Notes: generated by a model from the letters alone, not told the origin. 64,000 bases of DNA from Betaproteobacteria bacterium (GCA_016208415.1 JACQYB010000005.1:1-64000), one strand, 5' to 3'. Positions 50,032 through 59,503 are shown, numbered from the stretch's first letter. A program made the numbers and translations.

Positions 50032-52923
50032 TCACTTGGCCTCTCCCTTGCCGGCGAAGAAGGCCAGCCAGCCGCGGCTACGCGCCTGGCCGGGGTAGGC
50101 GCGCAACGGCTCGAACTGCGGCGAGGTCTCCTGCGGCTCCTCCGCCCCGGCCTTGTAGATGCGCACCCGCACGTCGTACCAGGCGGCCTGGCCGGTGACG
50201 GGGTCGGAATTGGACAGGCGCGAGCCGTCCGCGCCGGCGGGCAGTTCCTCGGAAATCAGGTGGTTGAGCAGGAAGCCGCGCCGCGCCTCGTTGGCGTCTG
50301 GGCTCAGGTTCCATGCGCCCGCCGCCTTGCCGATGGCGTTCCACGTCCACACCGTGCCCGGTTCCACCGCCTCGGTGTGGCGGGCGATGCAGCGCACCCT
50401 GCCCCACTGGGACTCCACCCAGATCCAGTCGCCGTCCTCGATGCCCTGCACCCGCGCCGTGTGGGTGTTCACGAACAGCACATTGTGGGTGTGGATCTGG
50501 CGCAGCCAGGCGTTCTGGGAATCCCAGGAGTGGTACATGGCCATGGGCCGCTGGGTGACCGCCGCCAGGGGGTACTTGCGGCGGTCGGTGGCCAGCACCT
50601 CCAGGGGTTCCTGGTAGAAGGGCAGCGGGTCGAAGTGCGTCTCGATGCGCGCCCGCAGGTGTTCCGGCGGCTTGCGCGACAGCCCCTTGCCGCGCGCGGC
50701 CTGGCGGAAGCGCATGAGCACCTCGGAGTAGACGTGCAGCAGGATGGGCTCGGCGTAGCGGGTGATGCGGCTGCGCTGCGACCACTCCAGGTAGCCCTTG
50801 TTCCAGTTGCGCATGTACTGGTAGGAGCGCGGCAGCTCGTAGTGGTACACACAGTTGTTGCGGGCGTACATCTCCCACTGGTTGGGGTTGGGCTCCCCGC
50901 GCATGAACTTCTCGCCGGCGCGCCCGCGCCAGCCGGCGAGGAAACCGATGCCGGAACCCGGTTCGGTCTCGTAATTGACGATGAAGTCCGGGTAGTCGCG
51001 GTACTTGCGCGCGCCGTCCTTCGTCACGAAGACCGGGAGCTTGAGGCGCGTGCCCAGCTCGATCAGCACCTCCTGGAAGGGCTTGCATTCGCCCGTGGGC
51101 GGCACCACCGGGATGCGCACCGAATCCACCGGCCCGTCGAACTCGGAGATGGGCCGGTCGAGGATGGACATGACGTCGTGCCGTTCCAAATACGTGGTGT
51201 CGGGCAGGATGATGTCGGCAAAGGCCGTCATCTCCGACTGGAAGGCATCGGCCACGACGATGAACGGGATCCTGTATTCGCCGTCCTCGTCGCGGTCGTT
51301 GAGCATCTTGCGGACCTCGACGGTGTTCATGGTCGAGTTCCAGGCCATGTTGGCCATGAAGATGAGCAGGGTGTCGATGCGGTAGGGATCGCCGCGCCAG
51401 GCGTTGGTGATGGCGTTGTGCATCAGTCCGTGCACCGACAGCGGGTATTCCCAGGAGAAGCCCTTGTCGAGGCGCACCGGGTTGCCGGCCTCATCCACGA
51501 ACAGGTCGTCCGGGTCAGACGGCCAGCCCAGTGCCATGCCGTCCAGCGGCCGGTTGGGCTGCACCGCCTTGGGATGGTTGGGCGTGCGGGCGCACGGCGG
51601 GATCGGCCGCGGGAAGGGCACCTTGTGGCGAAATCCTCCCGGCCGGTCGATGGTGCCCAGGAGGGTCATCAGGATGCCCAGCGCGCGGATGCTCTGGAAG
51701 CCGTTGGAGTGCGCCGCCAGGCCGCGCATGGCGTGGAAGGCTACCGGGTTGCCGGTGACGCTCTGGTGCTCCACGCCCCAGGAATCGGTCCAGGCGATGG
51801 GCAGTTCGATGCGCTGGTCGCGGGCCGTGACGCCCATCTCGTAGGCCAGGCGGCGGATGGTCTCGGCGGGGATGCCGGTGATCTGCGCCGCCCACTCCGG
51901 CGTGTAGTCGGCCACCCGCTCCTGCAGCAACTGGAAAGCGGGCTTGACCCGGGTGCCGTCGCGCAGGCGGAATTCGCCCAGCAGGTACGGGTCGCAGCCC
52001 TCGCTGTGGGTGACCACGGCGCGGTCGCCGTTGCGGTCCCACCACAGCTTGTTCTGCGGGTCGTAGCAGGCCTCTTCCTCCGGTACCTCGGTGCGCACGA
52101 ACATGCCGAACTCGTCGTCGGCCTCGTCCACATTCACCAGTTGGCCGCAGTTGGTGTAGCGCACCAGGAAGTCCCGGTCGTACAGACCCTTGGCCAGAAT
52201 CTCGTGGATGAAGGCCAGCAGCAGCGCACCGTCGGTGCCAGGGCGGATGGGCACCCACTCGTCGGCGATGGCGGAGTACCCCGTGCGCACCGGGTTGATG
52301 GAAACGAAGCGCCCGCCGTCGCGCTTGAACTTCGAGATGGCGATCTTGAGTGGATTGGAGTGATGGTCTTCGGCGGTGCCGATCATCACGAACAGCCGCG
52401 CCCGCTCCAGGTCCGGCCCGCCGAATTCCCAGAACGAGCCGCCGATGGTGTAGATCATCCCCGCGGCCATGTTCACCGAGCAGAAACCGCCGTGGGCGGC
52501 GTAGTTGGGGGTGCCGAACTGGCGCGCGAACAGGCCGGTGAGGGCCTGCATCTGGTCGCGGCCGGTGAACAGCGCGAACTTCTTCGGGTCCGTGGCGCGG
52601 ATCTTCGCCAAGCGTTCGGCGAGGGTGGAGAACGCCTCCTCCCACGAGATGGGCTCGAACTCGCCGGCGCCGCGCTCCGCGCCGGCCTTGCGCCGCAGCG
52701 GCCGGGTGAGGCGCGCCGGCGAATACTGCTTCATGATGCCGGAACTGCCCTTGGCGCAGATCACGCCCTGGTTGAGAGGGTGGTCGGGGTTGCCGTCGAT
52801 GTAGCGCACCTCGCCGTTGCGCAAATGCACGCGGATGCCGCAGCGGCAGGCGCACATGTAGCAGGTGGTCTTGCGGACTTCCTCGACGGGCGCGGAGGGC
52901 ATGGAAGGCGTGGAACCGTACAT
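50032..52923 (-). CDS. soeA: SoeA: molybdopterin catalytic subunit of sulfite dehydrogenase
   Basis: 963 residues without a Tat signal, so cytoplasmic. The Fe-S motif CYMCACRCGIRV (near residue 21) with its fourth Cys in GVICAKGSSG, and Mo-cofactor motifs such as GGFCSVNMAAG, GTAEDHHSNP and AWNSTMNTVEVRK, fit the SoeA/PsrA branch. SoeABC oxidises sulfite to sulfate in the cytoplasm and gives electrons to quinone. Size and gene order A-B-C agree with Allochromatium SoeABC. A related polysulfide or thiosulfate reductase cannot be fully excluded, but those are usually Tat-exported. Confidence 0.9.
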   Translation of the reverse strand: MYGSTPSMPSAPVEEVRKTTCYMCACRCGIRVHLRNGEVRYIDGNPDHPLNQGVICAKGSSGIMKQYSPARLTRPLRRKAGAERGAGEFEPISWEEAFSTLAERLAKIRATDPKKFALFTGRDQMQALTGLFARQFGTPNYAAHGGFCSVNMAAGMIYTIGGSFWEFGGPDLERARLFVMIGTAEDHHSNPLKIAISKFKRDGGRFVSINPVRTGYSAIADEWVPIRPGTDGALLLAFIHEILAKGLYDRDFLVRYTNCGQLVNVDEADDEFGMFVRTEVPEEEACYDPQNKLWWDRNGDRAVVTHSEGCDPYLLGEFRLRDGTRVKPAFQLLQERVADYTPEWAAQITGIPAETIRRLAYEMGVTARDQRIELPIAWTDSWGVEHQSVTGNPVAFHAMRGLAAHSNGFQSIRALGILMTLLGTIDRPGGFRHKVPFPRPIPPCARTPNHPKAVQPNRPLDGMALGWPSDPDDLFVDEAGNPVRLDKGFSWEYPLSVHGLMHNAITNAWRGDPYRIDTLLIFMANMAWNSTMNTVEVRKMLNDRDEDGEYRIPFIVVADAFQSEMTAFADIILPDTTYLERHDVMSILDRPISEFDGPVDSVRIPVVPPTGECKPFQEVLIELGTRLKLPVFVTKDGARKYRDYPDFIVNYETEPGSGIGFLAGWRGRAGEKFMRGEPNPNQWEMYARNNCVYHYELPRSYQYMRNWNKGYLEWSQRSRITRYAEPILLHVYSEVLMRFRQAARGKGLSRKPPEHLRARIETHFDPLPFYQEPLEVLATDRRKYPLAAVTQRPMAMYHSWDSQNAWLRQIHTHNVLFVNTHTARVQGIEDGDWIWVESQWGRVRCIARHTEAVEPGTVWTWNAIGKAAGAWNLSPDANEARRGFLLNHLISEELPAGADGSRLSNSDPVTGQAAWYDVRVRIYKAGAEEPQETSPQFEPLRAYPGQARSRGWLAFFAGKGEAK

Positions 52924-52950
52924 TAGAAGCTCTTGATATTCTGACAGCAG

Positions 52951-52964
52951 TTGATCCAGGTCAA
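52951..52964. promoter_or_regulatory. FNR/DNR-like box upstream of soeA
   Basis: TTGATCCAGGTCAA matches TTGAT-N4-ATCAA at 9 of 10 positions, 28 bp before the soeA start and in the divergent gap to the gene at 53098. It could link soe expression to oxygen or nitric-oxide signals. The match is short and unsupported otherwise. Confidence 0.35.
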
Positions 52965-53097
52965 GCGTGAAAACTTCTTATTCCCGTATAAGCACGCCTT
53001 GAAGCACCGGCGCCCGCAATGGGCGACAATGTGGCCCCTGCAAGGCCCCGCCCCGCCAAGGCGAAGGGTCGATCATCGGTGCATCCCAGGAGAGGAC

Positions 53098-53482
53098 ATG
53101 AGCCCCCGCCCCATCCCCGACTTCACCGCCAACGAGCGGCAACTGGTGGCCCAGACGCTGCGCGAACGTTACGGCCAGCCCGTGGAAGCGCAGACCGCGG
53201 ACGCCGAACTGTGTCTGGATCCCGAAGGCAAGGAACTCACTACCCGCCCCTCCCTTTTCTGGGAAGAACGAGGTGCCCACTTCGTGATCTTCAAGATGGG
53301 CGAAGCACAGTTCCGCTGCCAGTTCTACTATTCAGACACCGAGCAGTTCGGCACAGGTGGACCTGCTGCAGGTGCAGTCGGACCACGAGCGTACCCTGGC
53401 GGGCGTACGCTCCGGCATGACGGCCGTGGACTTCGACAAACTCGGTGACGGCGACGACTACTTCCCGCCGCTCATCGTATGA
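53098..53482 (+). pseudogene. Frameshifted small gene of unknown function
   Basis: The first frame reads MSPRPIPDFTANERQLVAQT through FWEERGAHFVIFKMGEAQFR and loses protein-like character at about 53345-53360. From there a second frame continues as VDLLQVQSDHERTLAGVRSG and ends FPPLIV at a TGA overlapping the next ATG. Total length is 385 nt, one base more than a multiple of 3, so a single-base insertion (or two-base loss) explains it. It may be a true pseudogene or a sequencing error. The ATG has AGGAGAGGAC upstream. I do not recognise the family. Confidence 0.65.
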
Positions 53483-53688
53483 CCCTCGAGCGCGCGCGGC
53501 AACTGTTGTCGGCCCAGGCCGGCTTCGGCGGCGCCTACAGCCGCAACGGCGCCCGCCTGGTGCTGGCCGAGGTGGCGCGCGAACACGGCCAGGCCGCGGC
53601 GGATCAACTCATCCGCGAACTGCGGCTGGACGAAATCTTCAACTTCCACCCCGGCGAACACTTCTCGACGCCCGGACAGCCGCGATGA
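53479..53688 (+). CDS. Small conserved-looking protein of unknown function
   Basis: 69 residues, helical, beginning MTLERARQLLSAQAGFGGAY and ending HPGEHFSTPGQPR. Its ATG overlaps the TGA of the frameshifted gene and its TGA overlaps the next ATG, a strong sign of a real coupled gene. No motif recognised. Confidence 0.6.
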   Translation: MTLERARQLLSAQAGFGGAYSRNGARLVLAEVAREHGQAAADQLIRELRLDEIFNFHPGEHFSTPGQPR

Positions 53689-54200
53689 AAATCTGCATCG
53701 TTTCAGACAGCCACGACCGCGGCCCCATGCTGGCGGCGGCGGTAGCCGAGGCCATCGGCCTGGGCGCGCGGGCGGTCATCCACTGCGGCGACATCATCGG
53801 CGCCAACACGCTCAAGGCCTCTGTCAAGTTCGGTGTGCCGCTCCACGTGGTTCACGGCAACAACCTGGGCGACCCGGTCGCCATTGCCCAGATGGCCTGC
53901 CGCTCCGACGACCTGCTGCACTACCACGGTCAGGACGCCCGCCTCACCCTGGCGGGCCGGCGCATCTTCGTCACCCATTATCCCCACTACGGCCGCGCCA
54001 TGGCCTGCACCGGCGAATGGGACCTGGTGTGCTGCGGCCACAGCCACGAGGCCCTGGTCAGCCGCGAGGACAACGTTCGCGGCGGCCAGACATGGCTGGT
54101 CAATCCGGGCACCGTCGCCGGCCTGGGTGCTCCCGCCGCCACATGGATCATGGGCGACCTGGAGACCATGACATTCGATATTCGGCCGACGCCGGCCTGA
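53685..54200 (+). CDS. YfcE/MJ0936-type metallophosphoesterase
   Basis: 171 residues. Metal-binding motifs: SDSHDRG at 7-13, HCGDIIGANT near 35, VHGNN near 55, VTHYPHYGRA near 95 and CCGHSHEAL near 116. YfcE-type enzymes hydrolyse phosphodiesters, with unknown natural substrates. It is coupled by ATGA to the small gene upstream. Confidence 0.9.
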   Translation: MKICIVSDSHDRGPMLAAAVAEAIGLGARAVIHCGDIIGANTLKASVKFGVPLHVVHGNNLGDPVAIAQMACRSDDLLHYHGQDARLTLAGRRIFVTHYPHYGRAMACTGEWDLVCCGHSHEALVSREDNVRGGQTWLVNPGTVAGLGAPAATWIMGDLETMTFDIRPTPA

Positions 54201-54331
54201 CCCGCATTGGTGCTTTCTATCTTCTGATAGGAACATTTTTCCGCCCAATTTGACCTGTGTCGGAACCGCAGGCCGGTAACGAACGGTAAAATCGGCCGGT
54301 TCTTTCCGAACGTTACTTCCCCGGAGGCTCG

Positions 54332-55618
54332 ATGACGGCTTCAATCGCAACCAGCCAGACCATCCTGGTCGTCGGTGGCGGCATTTCCGGCATGACCGCC
54401 GCCCTCGAGGCCGCCGAGTGCGGCAAGCAGGTGATCCTGGCCGAGAAGACCCCGACGCTCGGCGGCCGTACCGCCCAGCTCTATCGCTACTTCCCGAAGA
54501 TGTGCCACCCCACCTGCGGGCTGGAGATCAACCTCAAGCGCATCAAGGGCAACCCCAACGTACGCGTCATGGCCATGACCCAGGTGGTCGAGGTCACGGG
54601 CAGCCGCGGCAACTACGCGGTGACGCTGAAAGTCAGCCCGCGCTACGTCACCGAGAACTGCACCGCATGCGGCAAGTGCGGCGAGGCCGTGACGGCCGAG
54701 GTGCCCGACGCCTTCAACTATGGCCTCGGCAAGGTCAAGGCGGCCTACCTGCCCCACGCCATGGCTTATCCGCAGCGCTACGTGCTCGATCCTTCCATCG
54801 TCGCCACCCCCGAGGGAGAGAAGGCCAAGGCGGCCTGTCCGGTGGGTGCGGTGGATCTGGGCATGAGCGAGGAAACGGTCGAGATCAACGTCGGCGCCAT
54901 CGTCTGGGCCACCGGCTGGCGTCCCTACGACGCGGCGAAGATCCAGCCCTACGGCTATGACCGCTTCGCCAACGTCATCACCAGCGTCGAGTTCGAGCGC
55001 CTGGCCGACCCGCACGGCCCCACGGGCGGCAAGTTGCTCCGCCCCTCCGACGGCAAGGAGGCGAAGAACATCGCCTTCATCCAGTGCGCCGGTTCCCGCG
55101 ACGAGAACCATCTGCGTCACTGCTCGCGCATCTGCTGCATGGCCTCCCTCAAGCAGACGCAGTACGTGCGCGAGGCGTGCGGTGACGAGGGCAAGTCCAC
55201 CATCTACTACATCGACATCCGCGCCATCGACCGCTTCGAGGACTTCTACCAGAAGGTGCAGGCCGATCCGACGGTGAGCTTCGTCAAGTCCAAGGTGGCG
55301 CGCATCGCGCTCAACGAGGCCAACGACAATCCGATCCTGCACGGCGTGGATACCGAGGGCTACCACCGCTACGCCACCGAGCATGACCTGGTGGTGCTGG
55401 CCGTGGGCATGGAGCCCGAAGTCACGGGCGTCAGGCTGCCCGACGACATCATCGTCGACTCCAGCCTGTTCATCGAGGGCTCGAAGGATGGCGGCATGTT
55501 CGGTGCCGGCGCAGCGTCCAGCCCGCTGGACGTCAACCGCGCGGTGCAGAGCGCCACGGCGGCTTCGCTGCGCGCGATCCAGGTGATTCACAAGACTGCT
55601 TCGACGGAGGCCGCGTAA
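54332..55618 (+). CDS. qmoA: QmoA: HdrA-like FAD flavoprotein
   Basis: 428 residues. FAD-binding motif ILVVGGGISGMTAALEAAE at 11-29. Cys residues in FPKMCHPTCGLEI and ENCTACGKCGEA (near 112) suit an Fe-S or redox site, and CSRICCMASLKQTQY (near 266) is typical of HdrA/QmoA. QmoA is part of the quinone-interacting oxidoreductase that exchanges electrons with APS reductase. In sulfur oxidisers it would carry electrons from AprBA to quinone. It overlaps qmoB by 1 bp. Confidence 0.92.
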   Translation: MTASIATSQTILVVGGGISGMTAALEAAECGKQVILAEKTPTLGGRTAQLYRYFPKMCHPTCGLEINLKRIKGNPNVRVMAMTQVVEVTGSRGNYAVTLKVSPRYVTENCTACGKCGEAVTAEVPDAFNYGLGKVKAAYLPHAMAYPQRYVLDPSIVATPEGEKAKAACPVGAVDLGMSEETVEINVGAIVWATGWRPYDAAKIQPYGYDRFANVITSVEFERLADPHGPTGGKLLRPSDGKEAKNIAFIQCAGSRDENHLRHCSRICCMASLKQTQYVREACGDEGKSTIYYIDIRAIDRFEDFYQKVQADPTVSFVKSKVARIALNEANDNPILHGVDTEGYHRYATEHDLVVLAVGMEPEVTGVRLPDDIIVDSSLFIEGSKDGGMFGAGAASSPLDVNRAVQSATAASLRAIQVIHKTASTEAA

Positions 55619-57861
55619 TGGCCGACAACAAATTCGCTGCCTACATCTGTTCCGGCTGCGGCATCGGCGACGTGCTCGATGTCAAGTCGCTGGAGAAGAT
55701 CGCCCAGAAGGAAGGCAAGATGGCGGTGGTCAAGAACCACTCCTTCCTGTGCAACGCCGAAGGCGTGCAGATGATCCGTGACGACATCGCCAACGACGGC
55801 GTCACCCATCTGTGCATCGCCGCCTGCTCGCGCCGCGCCAAGGCCGAGGCCTTCAGCTTCCCCACCGCCGCCGTCTCCCGCGCCAACCTGCGCGAGGGCG
55901 TGCTGTGGGTGGTGGCCGAAGGCTCCGACCACGACGAGGTACGCCAGGAGATGGCCGAGGACTACGTGCGCATGGGCTGCGCCGAAGTCAAGAAGATGAA
56001 GGTCCCCGCCGGCAACCCCAACAAGGCCGAGAACAAGCGCATCCTGGTGGTGGGCGGCGGCATGTCGGGCATGACCGCGGCGCTGGCTGCGGCGGACGCC
56101 GGCTACGACGTGGTGCTGGTGGAGAAGACCGGCTCGCTGGGTGGCTTCGCCCGCAATCTCGTCAAGCGCGTGCCCTTCAACGCGCCTCACGCCGAGGCCC
56201 AGCCCACGGGCGTTGAGGAGTTGGCCGCGCAGGTGGCGGGCAACCCCGGGATCACGGTGCATCTCAACTCGACGCTTGCCGAGACGGCCGGTTCCCCGGG
56301 CCGCTTCCTCGCCAAGGTGGCGCAGGAAAGCGGCGCCGTGACCGAGGAAGCCGTGGGCGCCATCGTCCAGGCCACCGGCTTCACAACCTACGACATCGCC
56401 AAGCTTCCCGAACTGGGCGGCGGCCAGGCCAACGTGGTGGATCAGGCCGGCCTCGAGGCCCTGGCCAAGGCCGCCAACGGCGGCGCCATCAAGCGCGCCG
56501 ACGGCAAGATCGTTTCGTCCGTGGTCTTCGTCCAGTGCGCCGGCCAGCGCGACGAGACGGGCACCCACCTGCCCTATTGCTCCGGCCACTGCTGCGCCAC
56601 GAGCATCAAGCAGGCCATGTACTTCAAGGACGCCAACCCGGACGTGGACACCGTGGTCATGTACCAGGACCTGCGCGTGCCGGGCATGGGCGAGGATTTC
56701 TACCGCAGCGCCCAGAAGAAGGGCGTGCTCTTCACCAAGGGCAAGGCCTCCAGGGTGGCAGGCGGCGACACCTGCAAGGTCACCTTCAGGGACCTGATTC
56801 TGGACGAGGAGAACACCGTCGATGCCGACCTCGTGGTGCTGGCTACCGGCCAGGTGCCCAGCGCCGGCGTGGACCTGGATGCCTGGTCCGCCGTGGTGAC
56901 CAAGGCCGAGGGCGGCGACGAAGCCGCCAAGGCGCAGCGCGAGGAAATGCGCAGCACCTCGGTGCTCAAGCTCACCTACCGCCAGGGGCCGGACATGCCC
57001 CAGTTCAAGCACGGATTTGCGGATTCGCACTTCATCTGCTTCCCGTACGAGACGCGCCGCACCGGCATCTACGCCGCCGGCCCGGTGCGCCGCCCCATGG
57101 ACATGTTCCAGGCCCAGGAAGACGCCACCGGCGCTGCGCTAAAGGCCATCCAGGCGGTGGAGAACGCCTCTGCCGGGCGCGCTGCGCACCCAAGGGCGTG
57201 GGATCTGTCCTTCCCCAGCGCCCGTCTGGAGGGCTGCACCCAGTGCAAGCGCTGCACGGTGGAATGCCCCTTCGGCGCCATCGACGAGGACGAGCGGCGC
57301 TTCCCGCTGTTCAACGAGCAGCGCTGCCGCCGCTGCGGCACCTGCATGGGCGCCTGCCCGGTGCGGGTGATCTCCTTCGAGAACTACTCGTGCGACACCG
57401 TCGGCAGCCAGATCAAGGCGGTCAACGTGCCCGACGAGTTCGAGGAGAAGCCGCGCGTGCTGATCCTCGCCTGCGAAAACGACGCCTACCCGGCGCTGGA
57501 CATGGCCGGCCTGCAGCGCCATGTGTATTCGGCCTTCGTGCGGGCCATCCCGGTGCGCTGCCTGGGTTCGGTCAACACCATCTGGATTACCGACGCCCTC
57601 AACTCCGGCTACGACGGCATCATGCTCATGGGCTGCAAGAAGGGCGACGACTACCAGTGCCACTTCGTCAAGGGCTCGGAGATGGCCTACTACCGCATGA
57701 GCAAGATCGACGACACCCTGAAGCAGCTCGGCCTGGAACCCGAGCGGGTGGCGACCCACGAGGTGGCGATCACCGACAACGTCCGCGTGGCCAGGATGAT
57801 CAACGACTACGTGGCGCAACTTCAGGACATCGGCCCGTCGCCCATGAAGGGCTTCGGTTGA
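55618..57861 (+). CDS. qmoB: QmoB: HdrA-MvhD-like flavoprotein with two [4Fe-4S] clusters
   Basis: 747 residues. N-terminal HdrA-type region CSGCGIGDVLDVKSLEK; FAD motif VVGGGMSGMTAALAAADAGY near 143; CSGHCCATSIKQAMY near 320; ferredoxin pairs CTQCKRCTVEC and CRRCGTCMGAC near 542-580; and a C-terminal MvhD-like domain (about 610-745) with MLMGCKKGDDYQCHFVKG. This is the full QmoB architecture. It links QmoA to the membrane-side subunits. Confidence 0.93.
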   Translation: MADNKFAAYICSGCGIGDVLDVKSLEKIAQKEGKMAVVKNHSFLCNAEGVQMIRDDIANDGVTHLCIAACSRRAKAEAFSFPTAAVSRANLREGVLWVVAEGSDHDEVRQEMAEDYVRMGCAEVKKMKVPAGNPNKAENKRILVVGGGMSGMTAALAAADAGYDVVLVEKTGSLGGFARNLVKRVPFNAPHAEAQPTGVEELAAQVAGNPGITVHLNSTLAETAGSPGRFLAKVAQESGAVTEEAVGAIVQATGFTTYDIAKLPELGGGQANVVDQAGLEALAKAANGGAIKRADGKIVSSVVFVQCAGQRDETGTHLPYCSGHCCATSIKQAMYFKDANPDVDTVVMYQDLRVPGMGEDFYRSAQKKGVLFTKGKASRVAGGDTCKVTFRDLILDEENTVDADLVVLATGQVPSAGVDLDAWSAVVTKAEGGDEAAKAQREEMRSTSVLKLTYRQGPDMPQFKHGFADSHFICFPYETRRTGIYAAGPVRRPMDMFQAQEDATGAALKAIQAVENASAGRAAHPRAWDLSFPSARLEGCTQCKRCTVECPFGAIDEDERRFPLFNEQRCRRCGTCMGACPVRVISFENYSCDTVGSQIKAVNVPDEFEEKPRVLILACENDAYPALDMAGLQRHVYSAFVRAIPVRCLGSVNTIWITDALNSGYDGIMLMGCKKGDDYQCHFVKGSEMAYYRMSKIDDTLKQLGLEPERVATHEVAITDNVRVARMINDYVAQLQDIGPSPMKGFG

Positions 57862-57880
57862 CACGGGGGAGCACGAGAGC

Positions 57881-58501
57881 ATGAGCGACGCAAACAACCG
57901 GGCCCTGGGCGCGTACCGCAGCAACTTCCTCAAGGAAGTGGAGGCGAACGTCGAGGAAGGCCACTGGGTCAAGATGTGCATGCAGTGCGGCGTGTGTGCC
58001 GGCTCCTGCCCGCTCGGCCCGCACTGGCAGCATTCCCCGCAGAAGATCTTCATGATGATCCGCGCCGGCAAGCGCGACGAGGTGCTCACTTCCGACTCCA
58101 TGTGGATGTGCACCTCCTGCTACAACTGCATCGTGCGCTGCCCGCGCAAGCTGCCGATCACCCACATCATGCACGGCCTGGCCAACTACGCCCACCGCCT
58201 GGGCCTGGCGCCCAAGGGCCAGCCGACGCGGGAAATCGCCAAGCTGTTCTGGGACAACCTGGTCAAGACCGGCCGCGTGAACGAACTCAAGTTCTCGCTG
58301 GCCATGTACTTCAAGGACGGGTTCGGCCAGGGCATCAAGAACGCCATGGCCATGCAGGGCGTGGGTCTGGGGCTGGTGAAGGCCAAGCGCCTCAACCCCC
58401 TGGAACTGCTGGGCGGCCACGGCTGCAAGGACAAGGCCGGCATTCACAAGATGGTCGCCAAGGCGCGCGAGATCGAGGACCGCCGCAAGGGTCTGGCCTG
58501 A
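57881..58501 (+). CDS. hdrC: HdrC-like [4Fe-4S] protein of the Qmo complex
   Basis: 206 residues, two Fe-S motifs: CMQCGVCAGSCPLGP (near 33) and CTSCYNCIVRCP (near 75). No membrane helices, so it corresponds to the soluble Fe-S part of QmoC. With the next gene it replaces QmoC, as in organisms that have qmoAB followed by hdrCB. Membrane binding and quinone reduction then need another protein or a peripheral contact. Confidence 0.88.
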   Translation: MSDANNRALGAYRSNFLKEVEANVEEGHWVKMCMQCGVCAGSCPLGPHWQHSPQKIFMMIRAGKRDEVLTSDSMWMCTSCYNCIVRCPRKLPITHIMHGLANYAHRLGLAPKGQPTREIAKLFWDNLVKTGRVNELKFSLAMYFKDGFGQGIKNAMAMQGVGLGLVKAKRLNPLELLGGHGCKDKAGIHKMVAKAREIEDRRKGLA

Positions 58502-58546
58502 GCATCGCCCCAGGGCGGTGACTTTTAGCTCCGACAGGAGAGACGA

Positions 58547-59446
58547 ATGGCAAAGAAGCAATACGCGTTTTATCCCGGCTGCTCGTCGCAGAAGAAGGCC
58601 TCGGCCGACAACTTCCTGCGCTCCATCGACGTGGTGTGCCAGAAGCTGGATGTCCAGCTCAACGAGATTCCTGACTGGAACTGCTGCGGCGCATCCATCG
58701 GCTACGGCGAGGGCGGCGAACTGCCGCGGCTGGTGATCTCTGCGCGCAACCTGGCCTTGGCGGAGAAGAACCTCCCCGGGCAGGACATGGTCTCCGTGTG
58801 CCCCGCCTGCTGGCTGGCCACCCGCGAGGCTGGCGAGCGCCTGCATGAATCCGACAGCCTGCTGGCTGAAGCCAACGAGGCGCTGCGCGAGGCCGGACTC
58901 GACCTGAAGAACGAGGTGAAGTCGCGCCATTTCGTCGAGGTGCTCATCGAGGACGTGGGCTTCGAGGTCATGCAGCAGCAGGTGGTCAAGCCCCTGGAGG
59001 GGCTGAAGCTCGCCGGCTACGTGGGCTGCCAGACCAACCGGCCCTTCGGCATCGTCGGCGAGTCGTTCGAAAACCCCAGGTACCTGGACAAGATGGTGGA
59101 GATGGTGGGCGCCCAGCCCATGGAGACGTACGACCAGAAGGTGACCTGCTGCGGCGGCGCCCTGGCCTTCTCCGAGCCGGAGAAGTCGCAGAAGCAGATC
59201 CGCGATATCGTCGAATCCGCCTACGACCACGGCGCCGACATGATCGTCACGCCCTGCCAGCTGTGCCAGGCCAACGTGGAGATCTACCAGTCGGAGATCA
59301 ACAAGAAACAGGGCACCAGGTTCAACATGCCGGTGGTGTACTACACGCAGTTGATGACAATCGCCTACGGCGGCTCCGCCACCGAAGCCGGTCTCGACGG
59401 GCAGTTCATCCGCGCAGAAAAGCTGGAGAAGCTGGCCGGGAAGTAG
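58547..59446 (+). CDS. hdrB: HdrB-like CCG-domain protein of the Qmo complex
   Basis: 299 residues with two Cys-rich CCG domains: YPGCSSQKK with WNCCGASIGYG and CPACW (first half), and GYVGCQTNRP with VTCCGGALAFSE and CQLCQAN (second half). HdrB uses these to hold unusual non-cubane clusters that handle disulfides or electron transfer. It completes the qmoA-qmoB-hdrC-hdrB operon, which ends in a strong terminator. Confidence 0.9.
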   Translation: MAKKQYAFYPGCSSQKKASADNFLRSIDVVCQKLDVQLNEIPDWNCCGASIGYGEGGELPRLVISARNLALAEKNLPGQDMVSVCPACWLATREAGERLHESDSLLAEANEALREAGLDLKNEVKSRHFVEVLIEDVGFEVMQQQVVKPLEGLKLAGYVGCQTNRPFGIVGESFENPRYLDKMVEMVGAQPMETYDQKVTCCGGALAFSEPEKSQKQIRDIVESAYDHGADMIVTPCQLCQANVEIYQSEINKKQGTRFNMPVVYYTQLMTIAYGGSATEAGLDGQFIRAEKLEKLAGK

Positions 59447-59503
59447 TTCGGCAAGCTGGCGCGGCCGACGGGTGACGTGAGGTTCGCGCAGGCGTCGCAG
59501 GCA

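Noticed and set aside
49342-52926. A 1194-codon open frame on the plus strand opposite soeAB
   Set aside because: Antisense to clear SoeA and SoeB with intact Fe-S and Mo motifs; no domain or start signal of its own.
54250-54292. Promoter TTGACC and TAAAAT before qmoA
   Set aside because: The spacing is 31 bp, too long for a sigma-70 promoter; a nearby CGAACGGTAA resembles half of the 21-kb palindrome but lacks the other arm.
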